NCBI RefSeq assembly: GCF_026183895.1
Contig: NZ_JAPFQI010000001.1
Span: 711,510 to 775,509, forward strand
Direction: 5' to 3'
From: Sabulicella glaciei
GTDB taxonomy: Bacteria > Pseudomonadota > Alphaproteobacteria > Acetobacterales > Acetobacteraceae
Length of the DNA stretch: 64,000 nt
Shown: positions 34,476-43,123 of the stretch, piece by piece
How the letters are laid out: each line of letters starts with the position of its first letter
How positions within the stretch are numbered: the stretch's first letter is position 1
Made by a program: the position numbers and the translations under genes
The notes under the pieces: generated by a model
What the model was told of the DNA's origin: nothing
What the model saw: only the letters and a program-made list of their open reading frames with translations
Databases searched by the model: none

Positions 34476-35507
34476 GACGACGCGCTCACCCGGCGCGGCG
34501 ATGTCGGCGGTGCGGGTACCGCCGTCCAGCGCGCGATCAACGGCAAGCTCCAGCATCGCCGCGTCTTCCGGCCGCTTCGCCGTCCAGCGCAGGAGCAGCG
34601 CCGCGGAGAGGATCGCGCCAAGCGGATTGGCAACGCCCTTGCCCGCGATGTCGGGCGCCGAGCCGTGCACCGGCTCATACAGGGCTTGACCGCGGTCGTT
34701 CACCGAGGCCGAGGGCAGCATGCCGAGCGAACCAAGGATTGCTCCGCCTGCATCCGACAGCAGGTCGCCAAACAGATTGTCGGTCACGATCACGTCAAAG
34801 CGCCGCGGGTCGCGCGCAATCTGGATGGCGCAGTTGTCAGCCAGCATGTGCTCGAGCGTGACGTCCGGAAACTCCTCGCGCGCGACGCGACCGGCCACCT
34901 CGCGCCACAGCGCGCCCGCCTCCATCACATTGGCCTTGTCCACCGAGGTGACATGGCCGCGCCTTTCGCGGGCCAGGCGGCAGGCAAAGCGGATCGCGCG
35001 CGCGATCTCGCCTTCCGTGTAGCTGTGGGTGTTCACGCCGCGTCGCGTGCCGTCGGGCAGGGTCTCCACGCCGCGGGGCGTTCCGAAATACATGCCAGCC
35101 GTCAGCTCGCGCAGGATCACGAAATCCGCGCCCTTCGCCACGCGCGGCTTCAGCGGCGACGCCTCCAGCAGCGCGTCGAGCAGGCGGATGGGCCGGATAT
35201 TGGCGTAGAGGTCCAGCGCCTTGCGCATCCGCAGCAGGCTGCCCTTGCGCCGCTCCTCCGACGGGATCACCGCCTGCTGGTCGAGCGAGCCGATTGCGCC
35301 GAAAAGAATGGCTTCCGCCGCCTCGATCCGGTCCCAGGTCTCGTCCGGCATCAGCGTGCCGTGGCGCTGCCAGTTCACCAAGCCGAAGCCGCGCTCCGTG
35401 ACCTCCAAGGCGAGGCCGCGATGCTCGGCGAACCAATGCAGGACGCGAAGCGCCTGGGCCGTTACCTCCGGGCCAACGCCGTCACCGGGGAGGACAAGAA
35501 GCTTCAT
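34413..35507 (-). CDS. leuB: 3-isopropylmalate dehydrogenase
   Basis: 364-aa NAD-dependent oxidative decarboxylase of leucine synthesis. Signatures: LPGDGVGPEV at the N-terminus, substrate arginines in RMRKALDLYANIRPIR, RELTAGMYFG, the Lys/Tyr region with SYTEGE and VDKANVMEAG, NLFGDLLSDAGG for metal, and EPVHGSAPDIAGKG for NAD. The ATG overlaps the leuD stop by 4 bp, making it the last gene of leuCDB. The C-terminal 63 bp overlap the end of the convergent kinase gene, an unusually long tail-to-tail overlap. Confidence 0.96.
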   Translation of the reverse strand: MKLLVLPGDGVGPEVTAQALRVLHWFAEHRGLALEVTERGFGLVNWQRHGTLMPDETWDRIEAAEAILFGAIGSLDQQAVIPSEERRKGSLLRMRKALDLYANIRPIRLLDALLEASPLKPRVAKGADFVILRELTAGMYFGTPRGVETLPDGTRRGVNTHSYTEGEIARAIRFACRLARERRGHVTSVDKANVMEAGALWREVAGRVAREEFPDVTLEHMLADNCAIQIARDPRRFDVIVTDNLFGDLLSDAGGAILGSLGMLPSASVNDRGQALYEPVHGSAPDIAGKGVANPLGAILSAALLLRWTAKRPEDAAMLELAVDRALDGGTRTADIAAPGERVVSTSGMGDAVLHELSLLQREA

Positions 35508-36103
35508 TGCCAGGGTCTTTCGGTCTGGGCGCGGTCTCGGAAGGCCGCGATCGCCTCCGCATGCCGCAGCGTGAGGGAGATGTCGTCCAGGCCTTCCAGC
35601 AGCGCCTCACGCTTGCGCGGATCCACCTGGAACGGGATGGCCTCGCCATCCGGAGCGATCACGACGCCCCGCTCCAGATCCACCGTCGTCAGCCCGTTCG
35701 CGCCCGATAGCGCGGCGATCCGGCGGATCGCGTCCATGGGGAGGCGCACGGGCAGCAGGCCGTTCTGGAAGCAGTTGGCGTGGAAGATGTCGCCAAAGGA
35801 GGGGGCGATGACGCAGCGCACTCCCATCCCCATCAGCGCCCAGACCGCCCCCTCGCGCGAGGAACCGCAGCCGAAATTCTCGCCCGCGAGCAGGATGGGC
35901 GTTCCGCGCCACGACTTCTGGTTGAGCAGGAATTCCGGATTCTCCGTTCCGTCGCTGCGGTAGCGGAGCCGCGCGAAGGCTTGCTCTCCCAATCCGTCCT
36001 TGCCGGTGCCGACAAGGGCCTGGATCGGGATGATGACATCCGTGTCCACATTCGCCGCAAGGAGCGGCGCCGCGGGGCCGGTGACGCTGGAAAAGGGGGT
36101 CAT
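35504..36103 (-). CDS. leuD: 3-isopropylmalate dehydratase small subunit
   Basis: 199-aa small subunit of isopropylmalate isomerase, partner of LeuC. Key stretches: NVDTDVIIPIQ, GENFGCGSSREGAVWAL and IAPSFGDIFHANCFQNGLLP. The start is the ATG at 36103, overlapping the leuC stop by 4 bp; the open frame upstream lies inside leuC. A paralogous role with (R)-2-methylmalate is possible but not needed. Confidence 0.95.
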   Translation of the reverse strand: MTPFSSVTGPAAPLLAANVDTDVIIPIQALVGTGKDGLGEQAFARLRYRSDGTENPEFLLNQKSWRGTPILLAGENFGCGSSREGAVWALMGMGVRCVIAPSFGDIFHANCFQNGLLPVRLPMDAIRRIAALSGANGLTTVDLERGVVIAPDGEAIPFQVDPRKREALLEGLDDISLTLRHAEAIAAFRDRAQTERPWQ

Positions 36104-37491
36104 GCGCGCGGATCCGTGATGGCGCCTTCCAGGGCAGAGCGGGCGGCGGTGGCAGGGCTGGCGAGGTGGGTGCGCGCCCCGGTTCCCTGGCGCCCCACGA
36201 AGTTGCGATTGCTCGTGGATACGGCGCGTGCGCCCGGCGGCACCGACTCGCCATTGGCGGCGACGCAGAGGGCGCAGCCCGGCTCCCGCCACTCAAACCC
36301 CGCGTCCAGGAAGAGGCGGTGCAGCCCTTCCGCTTCCGCCTGCGCCTTGACCTCCTCGCTGCCCGGCACCACCCAGGCGGTCACGTGCCCGGCCCTTTTG
36401 CGTCCCGCGAGCACGGCGGCGGCGGCACGCAGATCCTCGATGCGCGAGTTGGTGCAGGACCCGATGAAGACCCAGTCCACCTTGGTGCCTTCCAGCTTCT
36501 GGCCCGGCTGCAGCCCCATGTAGTCCAGGGCGGCGCGCCACGCCTCGGCTTCGGCCGGGCTGCGCGCCTGCTCGGGGGTGGGGACGGTGCCGGTGATTGG
36601 CGCCACCTGTTCCGGGCTGGTGCCCCAGGTGATCTGCGGCGCGACCTCCGTCATGGGGATGGCCTCGTCGCGCGTGAACCGGGCATCCGGGTCGCTCGGC
36701 AGGGTGCGCCAATCGGCCATGGCGCGATCCCACAGCGCACCTGTCGGCGCGAAGGGCCGGCCGGCGAGATACTGGAAGGTCGTGTTGTCCGGGGCGACCA
36801 TGCCGACCCGCGCGCCCATCTCGATGGACAGGTTGCACAGGGTCAGCCGCTCCTCCAGCGACATCGCGCGCACGGCGGAACCGGCGAATTCCAGCGCCAT
36901 TCCGGTGCCGGCAGCAGCGCCGAAGCGGCCGATGGCGTGCAGGATCATGTCCTTCGCCGTCACGCCGGGCGCCCGGCTGCCCTCGAAACGAATGCGGAAG
37001 GTGCCGGGTCGGCGCTGCGGCAGGCAATTGGTCGCGAGCGCCTGGGTCAGTTCGCTGGAGCCGATGCCGAAGGCCACCGCGCCGACGCCGCCATTGGTGC
37101 AGGTGTGGCTGTCGCCGCAGGCCAGAGTGACGCCCGGCAGGACGATGCCCTGCTCCGGCGCGACGACATGGACGATGCCGTTCTCCCGCGTCCCGAGGTC
37201 GAAGAGGCGGACCCCCTGCTCGGCGCAGTTCCGGCGCAGGCTGTCCAGAAGCTGGGCGCCGCGCGGAAAGGTGGACGCCGTGCGGCCGGGCGCGCTGCTG
37301 ACCGCATGATCCGGCGTCGCGAAGACGCGCGAGGGCTCGGCCACGCGCAGCCCGCGTTCCGCCACCTCGCGCAGCGCCCGCCCGCCGGACAGGTCGTGCA
37401 GCAGAATGCGATCCAGCCAGAGCAGGTCCCACCCGTCACCCAGCGTCGTGACGACGTGCCGGTCCCAGATGCGATCGAACATGGTGGGCAT
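36100..37491 (-). CDS. leuC: 3-isopropylmalate dehydratase large subunit
   Basis: 463-aa aconitase-family [4Fe-4S] enzyme, interconverting 2- and 3-isopropylmalate. The three cluster cysteines are in CGDSHTCTNGG, FIGSCTNSRIEDL and GCALCVAANGE; the N-terminus MFDRIWDRHVV is typical. The start is the ATG at 37491 (AGGAGG 6 bases upstream); a second ATG lies three codons in. First gene of leuC-leuD-leuB, each overlapping the next by 4 bp. Divergent from the SDR operon with only 70 bp between starts; no leader peptide or attenuator is apparent there. Confidence 0.95.
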   Translation of the reverse strand: MPTMFDRIWDRHVVTTLGDGWDLLWLDRILLHDLSGGRALREVAERGLRVAEPSRVFATPDHAVSSAPGRTASTFPRGAQLLDSLRRNCAEQGVRLFDLGTRENGIVHVVAPEQGIVLPGVTLACGDSHTCTNGGVGAVAFGIGSSELTQALATNCLPQRRPGTFRIRFEGSRAPGVTAKDMILHAIGRFGAAAGTGMALEFAGSAVRAMSLEERLTLCNLSIEMGARVGMVAPDNTTFQYLAGRPFAPTGALWDRAMADWRTLPSDPDARFTRDEAIPMTEVAPQITWGTSPEQVAPITGTVPTPEQARSPAEAEAWRAALDYMGLQPGQKLEGTKVDWVFIGSCTNSRIEDLRAAAAVLAGRKRAGHVTAWVVPGSEEVKAQAEAEGLHRLFLDAGFEWREPGCALCVAANGESVPPGARAVSTSNRNFVGRQGTGARTHLASPATAARSALEGAITDPRA

Positions 37492-37561
37492 TGGCCGCCT
37501 CCTTCCCCTCCCGCATGGTGGCGCAGCTTGATGCCGGCGCGAAGCCCGCTAGGCTCGGGGC

Positions 37562-38311
37562 ATGGGAGTGGAAACCATTTTCCGCCTGGACGGGCGGCGC
37601 GCGCTGATCACGGGGGCTTCCGGTGGGCTCGGCGCGCATTTTGCGAGGGTCCTGCACGAGGCGGGCGCCAAGGTCGTGCTCGCGGCGCGTCGCCTGGAAG
37701 CCTGCAAGGAGTTGGCGGAGGAGCTGGGAAGCGGCGCCACGGCCCTCGCCCTCGACGTCACCGACCCTGCGAGCATCGCCGCCTGCGTCGAAGCTGCCGG
37801 GCCGGTCGATATCCTGGTCAACAATGCCGGCATCGCCGAGACACGCCCCTTCCTCGACCAGACGGCCGAGGAGTGGGACCGCGTCCTGGACGTCAACCTG
37901 CGCGGCGCCTTCCTGGTGGGCCAGGCCGTGGCGCGCGGCATGGCGGCGCATGGCGGCGGCGCGATCGTGAACACCGCGAGCATCCTCGCCGCGCGCATCA
38001 TTCCGGGTGTCGCGGGATACACAGCCGCGAAGGCGGGGCTCGTCCACCTCACGCGGCAGATGGCGGTTGAGCTGGCGCGCCACAACATCCGCGTGAACGC
38101 CATCGCGCCCGGCTACATCGCCAGTGACATCAATGCCGGGTTCTTCGAGACGGAACCGGGCAAGGCGATGATCCGCCGGGTCCCGCAGCGCCGCCTCGGC
38201 GAACCGCGCGACCTGGATGGAGCATTGCTCCTCCTCGCCAGCGATGCCGGGCGGCACATGACCGGCAGCGTCGTCACCGTGGATGGCGGACATTCGATAG
38301 GAAGCCTTTGA
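37562..38311 (+). CDS. SDR-family oxidoreductase
   Basis: 249-aa classical short-chain dehydrogenase. NAD(P) motif TGASGGLGAHF, VNNAGIAE, catalytic Y153 and K157 (YTAAKAG) and the C-terminal VTVDGGHS are all present. First gene of a long plus-strand operon whose next three genes are an acyl-CoA dehydrogenase, an APH-type kinase and a DUF6285 protein. In the Pseudomonas levulinate (lva) pathway an SDR (LvaD) accompanies the same kinase/dehydrogenase set, so a hydroxyacid or hydroxyacyl-CoA substrate is plausible; inference. Its stop shares a base with the next ATG (TGATG). Confidence 0.9.
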   Translation: MGVETIFRLDGRRALITGASGGLGAHFARVLHEAGAKVVLAARRLEACKELAEELGSGATALALDVTDPASIAACVEAAGPVDILVNNAGIAETRPFLDQTAEEWDRVLDVNLRGAFLVGQAVARGMAAHGGGAIVNTASILAARIIPGVAGYTAAKAGLVHLTRQMAVELARHNIRVNAIAPGYIASDINAGFFETEPGKAMIRRVPQRRLGEPRDLDGALLLLASDAGRHMTGSVVTVDGGHSIGSL

Positions 38312-39519
38312 TGGACCTGAACCTCGACTCCCGGAGCGAGAGCTTCCGCCAACGCGTGCGCGAATTCGTGAAGGACCGCCTCATCCCGCTGGAATCCGAC
38401 CGTGCCAATTTTGACGAGCACGAGAACATCGCCCCTGCCCTGCTGCGCACCCTACGCGAGGAAGCAAAGGCGCAGGGCCTGTGGTGCCTCCAGTTGCCCG
38501 AGAGCGCGGGCGGCCAAGGCCTGCCCTTCACCGGCATGGTCGCCTGCTACGAGGAGATGAACCGGTCCATCTTCGGGCCCGTGGTGTTCAATTCCGCCGC
38601 GCCAGACGACGGCAACATGATGGTGATGTGCAAGGTCGCTACGCCGGCACAGAAGGAATGGTGGCTGGAGCCAGTGATCCGCGGCGAGTGCCAGTCCTCC
38701 TTCGCCATGACCGAGCCTGAGGAAGGCGCGGGCTCCGACCCCGGCATGACCAAGACCCGTGCCGAGCGCGTGGGCAATGACCGCTGGCGCATCACCGGCC
38801 GGAAATGGTTCATCACCGGCGCGGGCGAGTCGAAGCGCTTCATCGTCATGGCCCGCACCTCGGACGATCCGCGCAAGGGGCTGACCGCCTTCCTGTTCCG
38901 CGACACCGACCCCGGCTGGCACATCGTGCGCCGCATCCCGATCATGGGGCCGGAGGAGCATGGCGGGCACTGCGAGCTCGTGTTTGACGGGCTGGAGGTG
39001 CCGGACGAGAACGTGCTGATGGGTGTCGGCGACGGGCTCAAGATGACGCAGATCCGCCTCGGTCCCGCGCGCCTCACCCACTGCATGCGCTGGGGCGGGC
39101 TGGGCCGCCGCTGCCTGGAGATCGGGTTGGAACGCGCCGAGACGCGCTCCGCCTTCGGCCAGAAGCTGGCCGACAAGGAAAGCGTGCAGATGCTGCTTGG
39201 CGAGGCGGCGATGCAGCTCGATATCGGGCGGATGCTGACCATGCGCGCGGCCTGGAAGCTCGACCAGGGCGACTTCGCGCGCAAGGAGATCTCGACCGCG
39301 AAGATCGTGGTGGCCGATGCCCTGCACCGCGCTGCCGACACGGCGCTACAGCTCCTCGGCGCCAAGGGCTATTCGCGCGACACCGTCGTGGAGTGGATCT
39401 ACCGCTATGCCCGTCAGGCGCGACTGGTCGACGGCGCTTCCGAGGTGCACCGCATGGTGATCGCGAATTTCCTGCGCCGCGAGGCGGGCGGCTTCTTCGC
39501 CTGGGGCCATCATGGATGA
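38311..39519 (+). CDS. Acyl-CoA dehydrogenase family protein (ACAD10/11- or LvaC-like context)
   Basis: 402-aa FAD flavoprotein. Family markers: FAMTEPEEGAGSDPG for FAD/substrate contacts, WRITGRKWFITGAG, LGRRCLEIGLERAETRSAFG and LLGAKGYSRDTVVEWIYRYARQ near the C-terminus. The start is the ATG overlapping the SDR stop (a TTG one codon earlier is possible). The kinase gene starts 8 bp before its stop. In human ACAD10/11 the same kinase fold is fused to an acyl-CoA dehydrogenase, and in Pseudomonas LvaC works after the LvaA kinase on 4-phosphoacyl-CoA. By analogy this enzyme may eliminate phosphate from a 4-phosphoacyl-CoA rather than oxidise a simple acyl-CoA; this is not provable from sequence. 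Confidence 0.88.
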   Translation: MDLNLDSRSESFRQRVREFVKDRLIPLESDRANFDEHENIAPALLRTLREEAKAQGLWCLQLPESAGGQGLPFTGMVACYEEMNRSIFGPVVFNSAAPDDGNMMVMCKVATPAQKEWWLEPVIRGECQSSFAMTEPEEGAGSDPGMTKTRAERVGNDRWRITGRKWFITGAGESKRFIVMARTSDDPRKGLTAFLFRDTDPGWHIVRRIPIMGPEEHGGHCELVFDGLEVPDENVLMGVGDGLKMTQIRLGPARLTHCMRWGGLGRRCLEIGLERAETRSAFGQKLADKESVQMLLGEAAMQLDIGRMLTMRAAWKLDQGDFARKEISTAKIVVADALHRAADTALQLLGAKGYSRDTVVEWIYRYARQARLVDGASEVHRMVIANFLRREAGGFFAWGHHG

Positions 39520-40480
39520 CGCCACGCTGAGCGAGGCAGCCGGCGCCCCCGTCCGGGTGCTGTCGCGCGCCCTGCTCTCCGGCGGCGCAATCCAGCAGAA
39601 CTGGCTGCTGGAGGTTGAGCGCGGCGGCGCGCGCGAGGATTGGGTGCTGAGGACGGACAACGCCGCCACCCTCGCCGTCTCGCTCACGCGGCCGCAGGAG
39701 TTCGCGCTGCTGCGCGCCGCCTATTCGGCGGGGGTGCCGGTGCCAGAGCCGCTCTTCGAGGGCAAGCATGACGGCAAGCCCTTCCTCGTCATGCGCCGCG
39801 TCCGCGGCACCGCCAATGCCATCGCGCTGGGCAAGCAGGTCGGCCCCGGCGGCGACGCGGCACTGGTGCGCGAGTGCGGGAAGGCGCTGCGGCGCATCCA
39901 CGCTATCGCGCCACCCAGGCACGACCTCCCGTTCCTGGGAGAGCCGCCCGCCGATCCGGCGCTTGCCTTCGTCGCGGCGATGGAGCAGCGGCTGGACGAT
40001 GCCGGCACGCCGCGCCCGGTTCTGGAATGGGGCCTGGCCGCGATGCGGCGCCACGCCGCGCCGCCCCTGCCGCCGGTCCTGCTGCACCGGGATTTCCGCA
40101 ACGGCAACCTGATGGTGGAGGAGGGTCGCGTCACCGGCGTGCTCGACTGGGAATTTTGCGGCTGGGGCGATCCGCATGAGGATCTGGGTTGGTTCTGCGC
40201 GCCGTGCTGGCGCTTCGCACACCAACATCTCGAAGCGGGCGGGCTGGGGCCGCGCGAAGCCTTTCTCGAAGGCTACGGGACTGGCGTGGACGTGGCGCGG
40301 CTGCCCTACTGGGAACTGGCGGCGACGATCCGCTGGGCGGTGATCGCCGCCGACCAGGGCGCGCGGTTCCTGTCGGGCGTGGAACGCTCGCTGGAACTGG
40401 CGCTGACTGGGCACATCGTGCCCGCGCTGGAAATGGATATCCTCAAGCAGGTGGAGGGTCTGGATGCTGGAACGGCCTGA
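39512..40480 (+). CDS. APH-fold phosphotransferase (LvaA-like candidate)
   Basis: 322-aa aminoglycoside-phosphotransferase-fold kinase. The catalytic loop is LLHRDFRNGNLM (H-x-D-x4-N) and the metal Asp is in VLDWEFCGWGDPHEDLGW. Such kinases in acyl-CoA dehydrogenase operons do not confer drug resistance: LvaA in Pseudomonas phosphorylates the 4-hydroxyl of 4-hydroxyacyl-CoA, and the human homologous domain does the same in ACAD10/11. It overlaps the dehydrogenase by 8 bp and the DUF6285 gene by 17 bp, so all three are cotranscribed and probably act together. Confidence 0.88.
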   Translation: MDDATLSEAAGAPVRVLSRALLSGGAIQQNWLLEVERGGAREDWVLRTDNAATLAVSLTRPQEFALLRAAYSAGVPVPEPLFEGKHDGKPFLVMRRVRGTANAIALGKQVGPGGDAALVRECGKALRRIHAIAPPRHDLPFLGEPPADPALAFVAAMEQRLDDAGTPRPVLEWGLAAMRRHAAPPLPPVLLHRDFRNGNLMVEEGRVTGVLDWEFCGWGDPHEDLGWFCAPCWRFAHQHLEAGGLGPREAFLEGYGTGVDVARLPYWELAATIRWAVIAADQGARFLSGVERSLELALTGHIVPALEMDILKQVEGLDAGTA

Positions 40481-40763
40481 TGCGGGCGAGTTGATCGAGG
40501 CGGCACGGGAGACGGTGCTGAACTCCCTGCTCGCGGCCCTGCCGCGCGAGAAGCATTACGAGGCGCGGATGGTCGCCAACGCCCTCGCCATCGCCGGGCG
40601 GTCGCTCAATGCTGCGGTGCCGGCGCACGACATCGCGCGCCTCGCCAGCACGCTGCGCCATAATTCCCCTGCCCCGGGGAGCGCCGCCTATGCCGAGACC
40701 CGCGCGGCGCTGGATGAGATTGCCCGCGCTCGTTGCGCCGTCTCCGCCCCCAAGGCGCTTTGA
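40464..40763 (+). CDS. DUF6285 domain protein
   Basis: 99-aa small acidic helical protein. ELIEAARETVLNSLL at the N-terminus and YEARMVANALAIAGRSL in the middle match the DUF6285 pattern I know from kinase/acyl-CoA dehydrogenase operons. Size and position parallel LvaB, the roughly 12-kDa partner that LvaA needs for kinase activity; whether LvaB and DUF6285 are the same family I cannot check here. It overlaps the kinase gene by 17 bp and ends 3 bp before the CoA-transferase. Confidence 0.78.
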   Translation: MLERPDAGELIEAARETVLNSLLAALPREKHYEARMVANALAIAGRSLNAAVPAHDIARLASTLRHNSPAPGSAAYAETRAALDEIARARCAVSAPKAL

Positions 40764-40766
40764 CCC

Positions 40767-41885
40767 GTGGCCGGACCGCTCGCGGGGCACCGCGTCATCG
40801 AGGTTGCTGGCATCGGGCCGGGCCCGTTCTGCGCCATGCTGCTGGCCGACATGGGCGCGGATGTCGTCCGCATCGACCGTCAGGACGGGCCGGCCGGCTC
40901 CCGCCAGGACATCTCCGGGCGCGGCCGCCGATCCCTTGCGCTTGATCTGAAGCGCCCTGAGGCGATCGAGGCGGTGCTGCGCCTGTGCGACGGCGCCGAT
41001 GCGCTGATCGAAGGGTTTCGCCCGGGCGTGATGGAACGCCTCGGGCTCGGTCCGGAAGTGGTCCGGGGCCGCAACAGGCGCCTCATCTATGGCCGCATGA
41101 CCGGTTGGGGCCAGGACGGGCCGATGGCAAAGGAGGCCGGTCACGACATCAACTACATCTCCCTCACCGGGGCGCTGCACGCCATGGGCCGGGCCGGTGA
41201 GCCCCCGGCCCCGCCGCTCAACCTCGTCGGCGACTATGGTGGGGGCGGGATGCTGCTCGCCCTTGGCATCCTGGCGGCGCTGGTGGAGCGTGGGCGCTCC
41301 GGCGAAGGGCAGGTCGTGGACGCCGCGATGGTCGATGGCGCGGCGTTGCTGATGGCGCCGATATACGGCATGGCGGCGCGCGGGCGCTGGTCGGGTCGGG
41401 CCGGGAACATGCTGGATGGCGCCGCGCCCTTCTATGACAGCTACGCCTGCGCCTGCGGTGGGTTCGTCGCCGTGGGACCGATCGAGCCCGCCTTCTTCAG
41501 CGAGATGCTGCGTCGGATGGGGCTCAGCGAGGCCGAGTTCGAAGGCCGCATGGAGGCTGCGAACTGGCCGAGGCAGAAGCAGCGCCTCGCCGAGGCGTTC
41601 CGCGCAAAGACGCGCGACGAATGGGCCGCCACCTTCGCCGGGTCGGATGCTTGCGTGACGCCCGTCCTTTCCATGGCGGAGGCCCCCGCGCATCCACATC
41701 TGCGTGCACGCGGCACCTTCACCGAGCAGGAGCGCACCCTTCAGCCGGCCCCCGCCCCCCGCCTCAGCCGCACGCCCTCCTCCCTGTCCCGCCCACCTTC
41801 CCTGCGCGGGGAGCACGGGCGCGAAATCCTGGAGGAGGCCGGCTTCACGCCGGCCGAAATCGAATCCCTGTTGCCGAACGGCTGA
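40767..41885 (+). CDS. CaiB/BaiF-family CoA-transferase (alpha-methylacyl-CoA racemase-like)
   Basis: 372-aa class III CoA-transferase fold, GTG start. Signature parts: [25 protein letters not shown] at the N-terminus, [30 protein letters not shown] and [17 protein letters not shown]. The His-Asp combination is the one used by alpha-methylacyl-CoA racemase, so racemisation at C2 of a branched acyl-CoA is at least as likely as CoA transfer. A Pro/Arg-rich insert lies near residues 325-355. Fifth gene of the operon, 3 bp behind DUF6285. Confidence 0.87.
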   Translation: MAGPLAGHRVIEVAGIGPGPFCAMLLADMGADVVRIDRQDGPAGSRQDISGRGRRSLALDLKRPEAIEAVLRLCDGADALIEGFRPGVMERLGLGPEVVRGRNRRLIYGRMTGWGQDGPMAKEAGHDINYISLTGALHAMGRAGEPPAPPLNLVGDYGGGGMLLALGILAALVERGRSGEGQVVDAAMVDGAALLMAPIYGMAARGRWSGRAGNMLDGAAPFYDSYACACGGFVAVGPIEPAFFSEMLRRMGLSEAEFEGRMEAANWPRQKQRLAEAFRAKTRDEWAATFAGSDACVTPVLSMAEAPAHPHLRARGTFTEQERTLQPAPAPRLSRTPSSLSRPPSLRGEHGREILEEAGFTPAEIESLLPNG

Positions 41886-41925
41886 TCACGGATAGTCTGG
41901 CCGGGAAACCAACGGGGAAGCATCC

Positions 41926-43083
41926 ATGGACACGGCCCTCCGGCCCGTGCGGCCTCGTGCCGTCCTGACGCCTGACCACGAGGCGTTCCGCGCCCAGTTC
42001 CGCCGCTTCGTCGAGCGCGAGATCGTCCCGCATCATCGCGACTGGGAGCGCGCCCGCTGCGTCCCGCGCGAGTTGTGGCGCAAGGCCGGCGAGCAGGGCT
42101 TTCTTTGCCCCACCCTGCCGGAAGAATACGGCGGCGCGGGCGCGGATTTCGGCTACTCCGCCGTCGTGATCGAGGAGCTGGCGCGGGTGAACGCCTCAGG
42201 CGCCGCCTTCCAGCTGCATTCCGACATCGTCGTGCCCTACATCCTCGCCTATGCGACGGAGGAGCGGAAGCGCGAATGGCTGCCGCGCATGGCGTCCGGA
42301 GAGATGATCGGCGCCATCGCCATGACCGAGCCCGGCATGGGCAGCGACCTGAAGGCCGTGCGTGCCACGGCGCGGCGCGAGGGCGATCACTACGTCATCA
42401 ACGGATCCAAGACCTTCATCTCCAACGGACAGAATGCCGGCCTCGTCATCGTGGTCTGCAAGACGGACCCGGAGGCAGGACGCAAGGGCGTGTCGCTGAT
42501 CGCGGTCGAGGAAGGGACGCCCGGCTTCAGCCGCGGCCGCAACCTGGAGAAGATCGGCCTGCACGCGCAGGACACCTCCGAGCTTTTCTTCGAGGATGTG
42601 CGCGTGCCGGTCGCCAACCTGATCGGCGAGGAGAATGGCGGCTTCCGTCACCTCATGCACCAGTTGCCGCAGGAAAGGCTGATCATCGCCATCCGCGCCG
42701 CCACCAACATGGAGGCGATGCTGGACGAGACGGTCGCCTACACCAAGTCGCGTCCCGTCTTTGGCCAGACGGTCTTCGACTTCCAGGTGCACCGCTTCAA
42801 GCTGGCCGAGGCGAAGGCCGAGATCGGCATGTTCCGCGTCTACCTGGATGACTGCCTAACCCGACACATGCAGGGCGAGCTCTCGGGCGAGGAGGCGGCG
42901 GCCGCGAAGCTGCTGGGCACCGAGATGCAGAACAAGTGGCTGGACGCCTTTCTGCAGATGCATGGCGGCTACGGATACATGGCGGAATACGCCATCGGCC
43001 GCGCCTGGACCGATGCCCGCATCGGGCGGATCTACGGCGGTTCAAGCGAGGTGATGAAGGAGATCATCGCCCGCACACTCTGA
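41926..43083 (+). CDS. Acyl-CoA dehydrogenase
   Basis: 385-aa flavoprotein of the ordinary acyl-CoA dehydrogenase type: EEYGGAGADFGYSAVVIEE, AIAMTEPGMGSDLK, HYVINGSKTFISNG, then QMHGGYGYMAEYAIGRAWTDARIGRIYGGSSEVMKEIIA at the C-terminus with the Gly-rich adenine-binding stretch. It follows the CoA-transferase by 40 bp with its own GGGAAGC ribosome site. It should introduce a 2,3-double bond in an acyl-CoA and feed the dienoyl-reductase-like SDR two genes on. Confidence 0.92.
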   Translation: MDTALRPVRPRAVLTPDHEAFRAQFRRFVEREIVPHHRDWERARCVPRELWRKAGEQGFLCPTLPEEYGGAGADFGYSAVVIEELARVNASGAAFQLHSDIVVPYILAYATEERKREWLPRMASGEMIGAIAMTEPGMGSDLKAVRATARREGDHYVINGSKTFISNGQNAGLVIVVCKTDPEAGRKGVSLIAVEEGTPGFSRGRNLEKIGLHAQDTSELFFEDVRVPVANLIGEENGGFRHLMHQLPQERLIIAIRAATNMEAMLDETVAYTKSRPVFGQTVFDFQVHRFKLAEAKAEIGMFRVYLDDCLTRHMQGELSGEEAAAAKLLGTEMQNKWLDAFLQMHGGYGYMAEYAIGRAWTDARIGRIYGGSSEVMKEIIARTL

Positions 43084-43123
43084 AGCCCACGAAAAGGGTG
43101 AACAAAGCTGGGAGGCTGAAAGA

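Noticed and set aside
39512-40480. Aminoglycoside resistance gene
   Set aside because: The fold is APH-like, but it is locked in an acyl-CoA dehydrogenase operon where such kinases act on hydroxyacyl-CoA.
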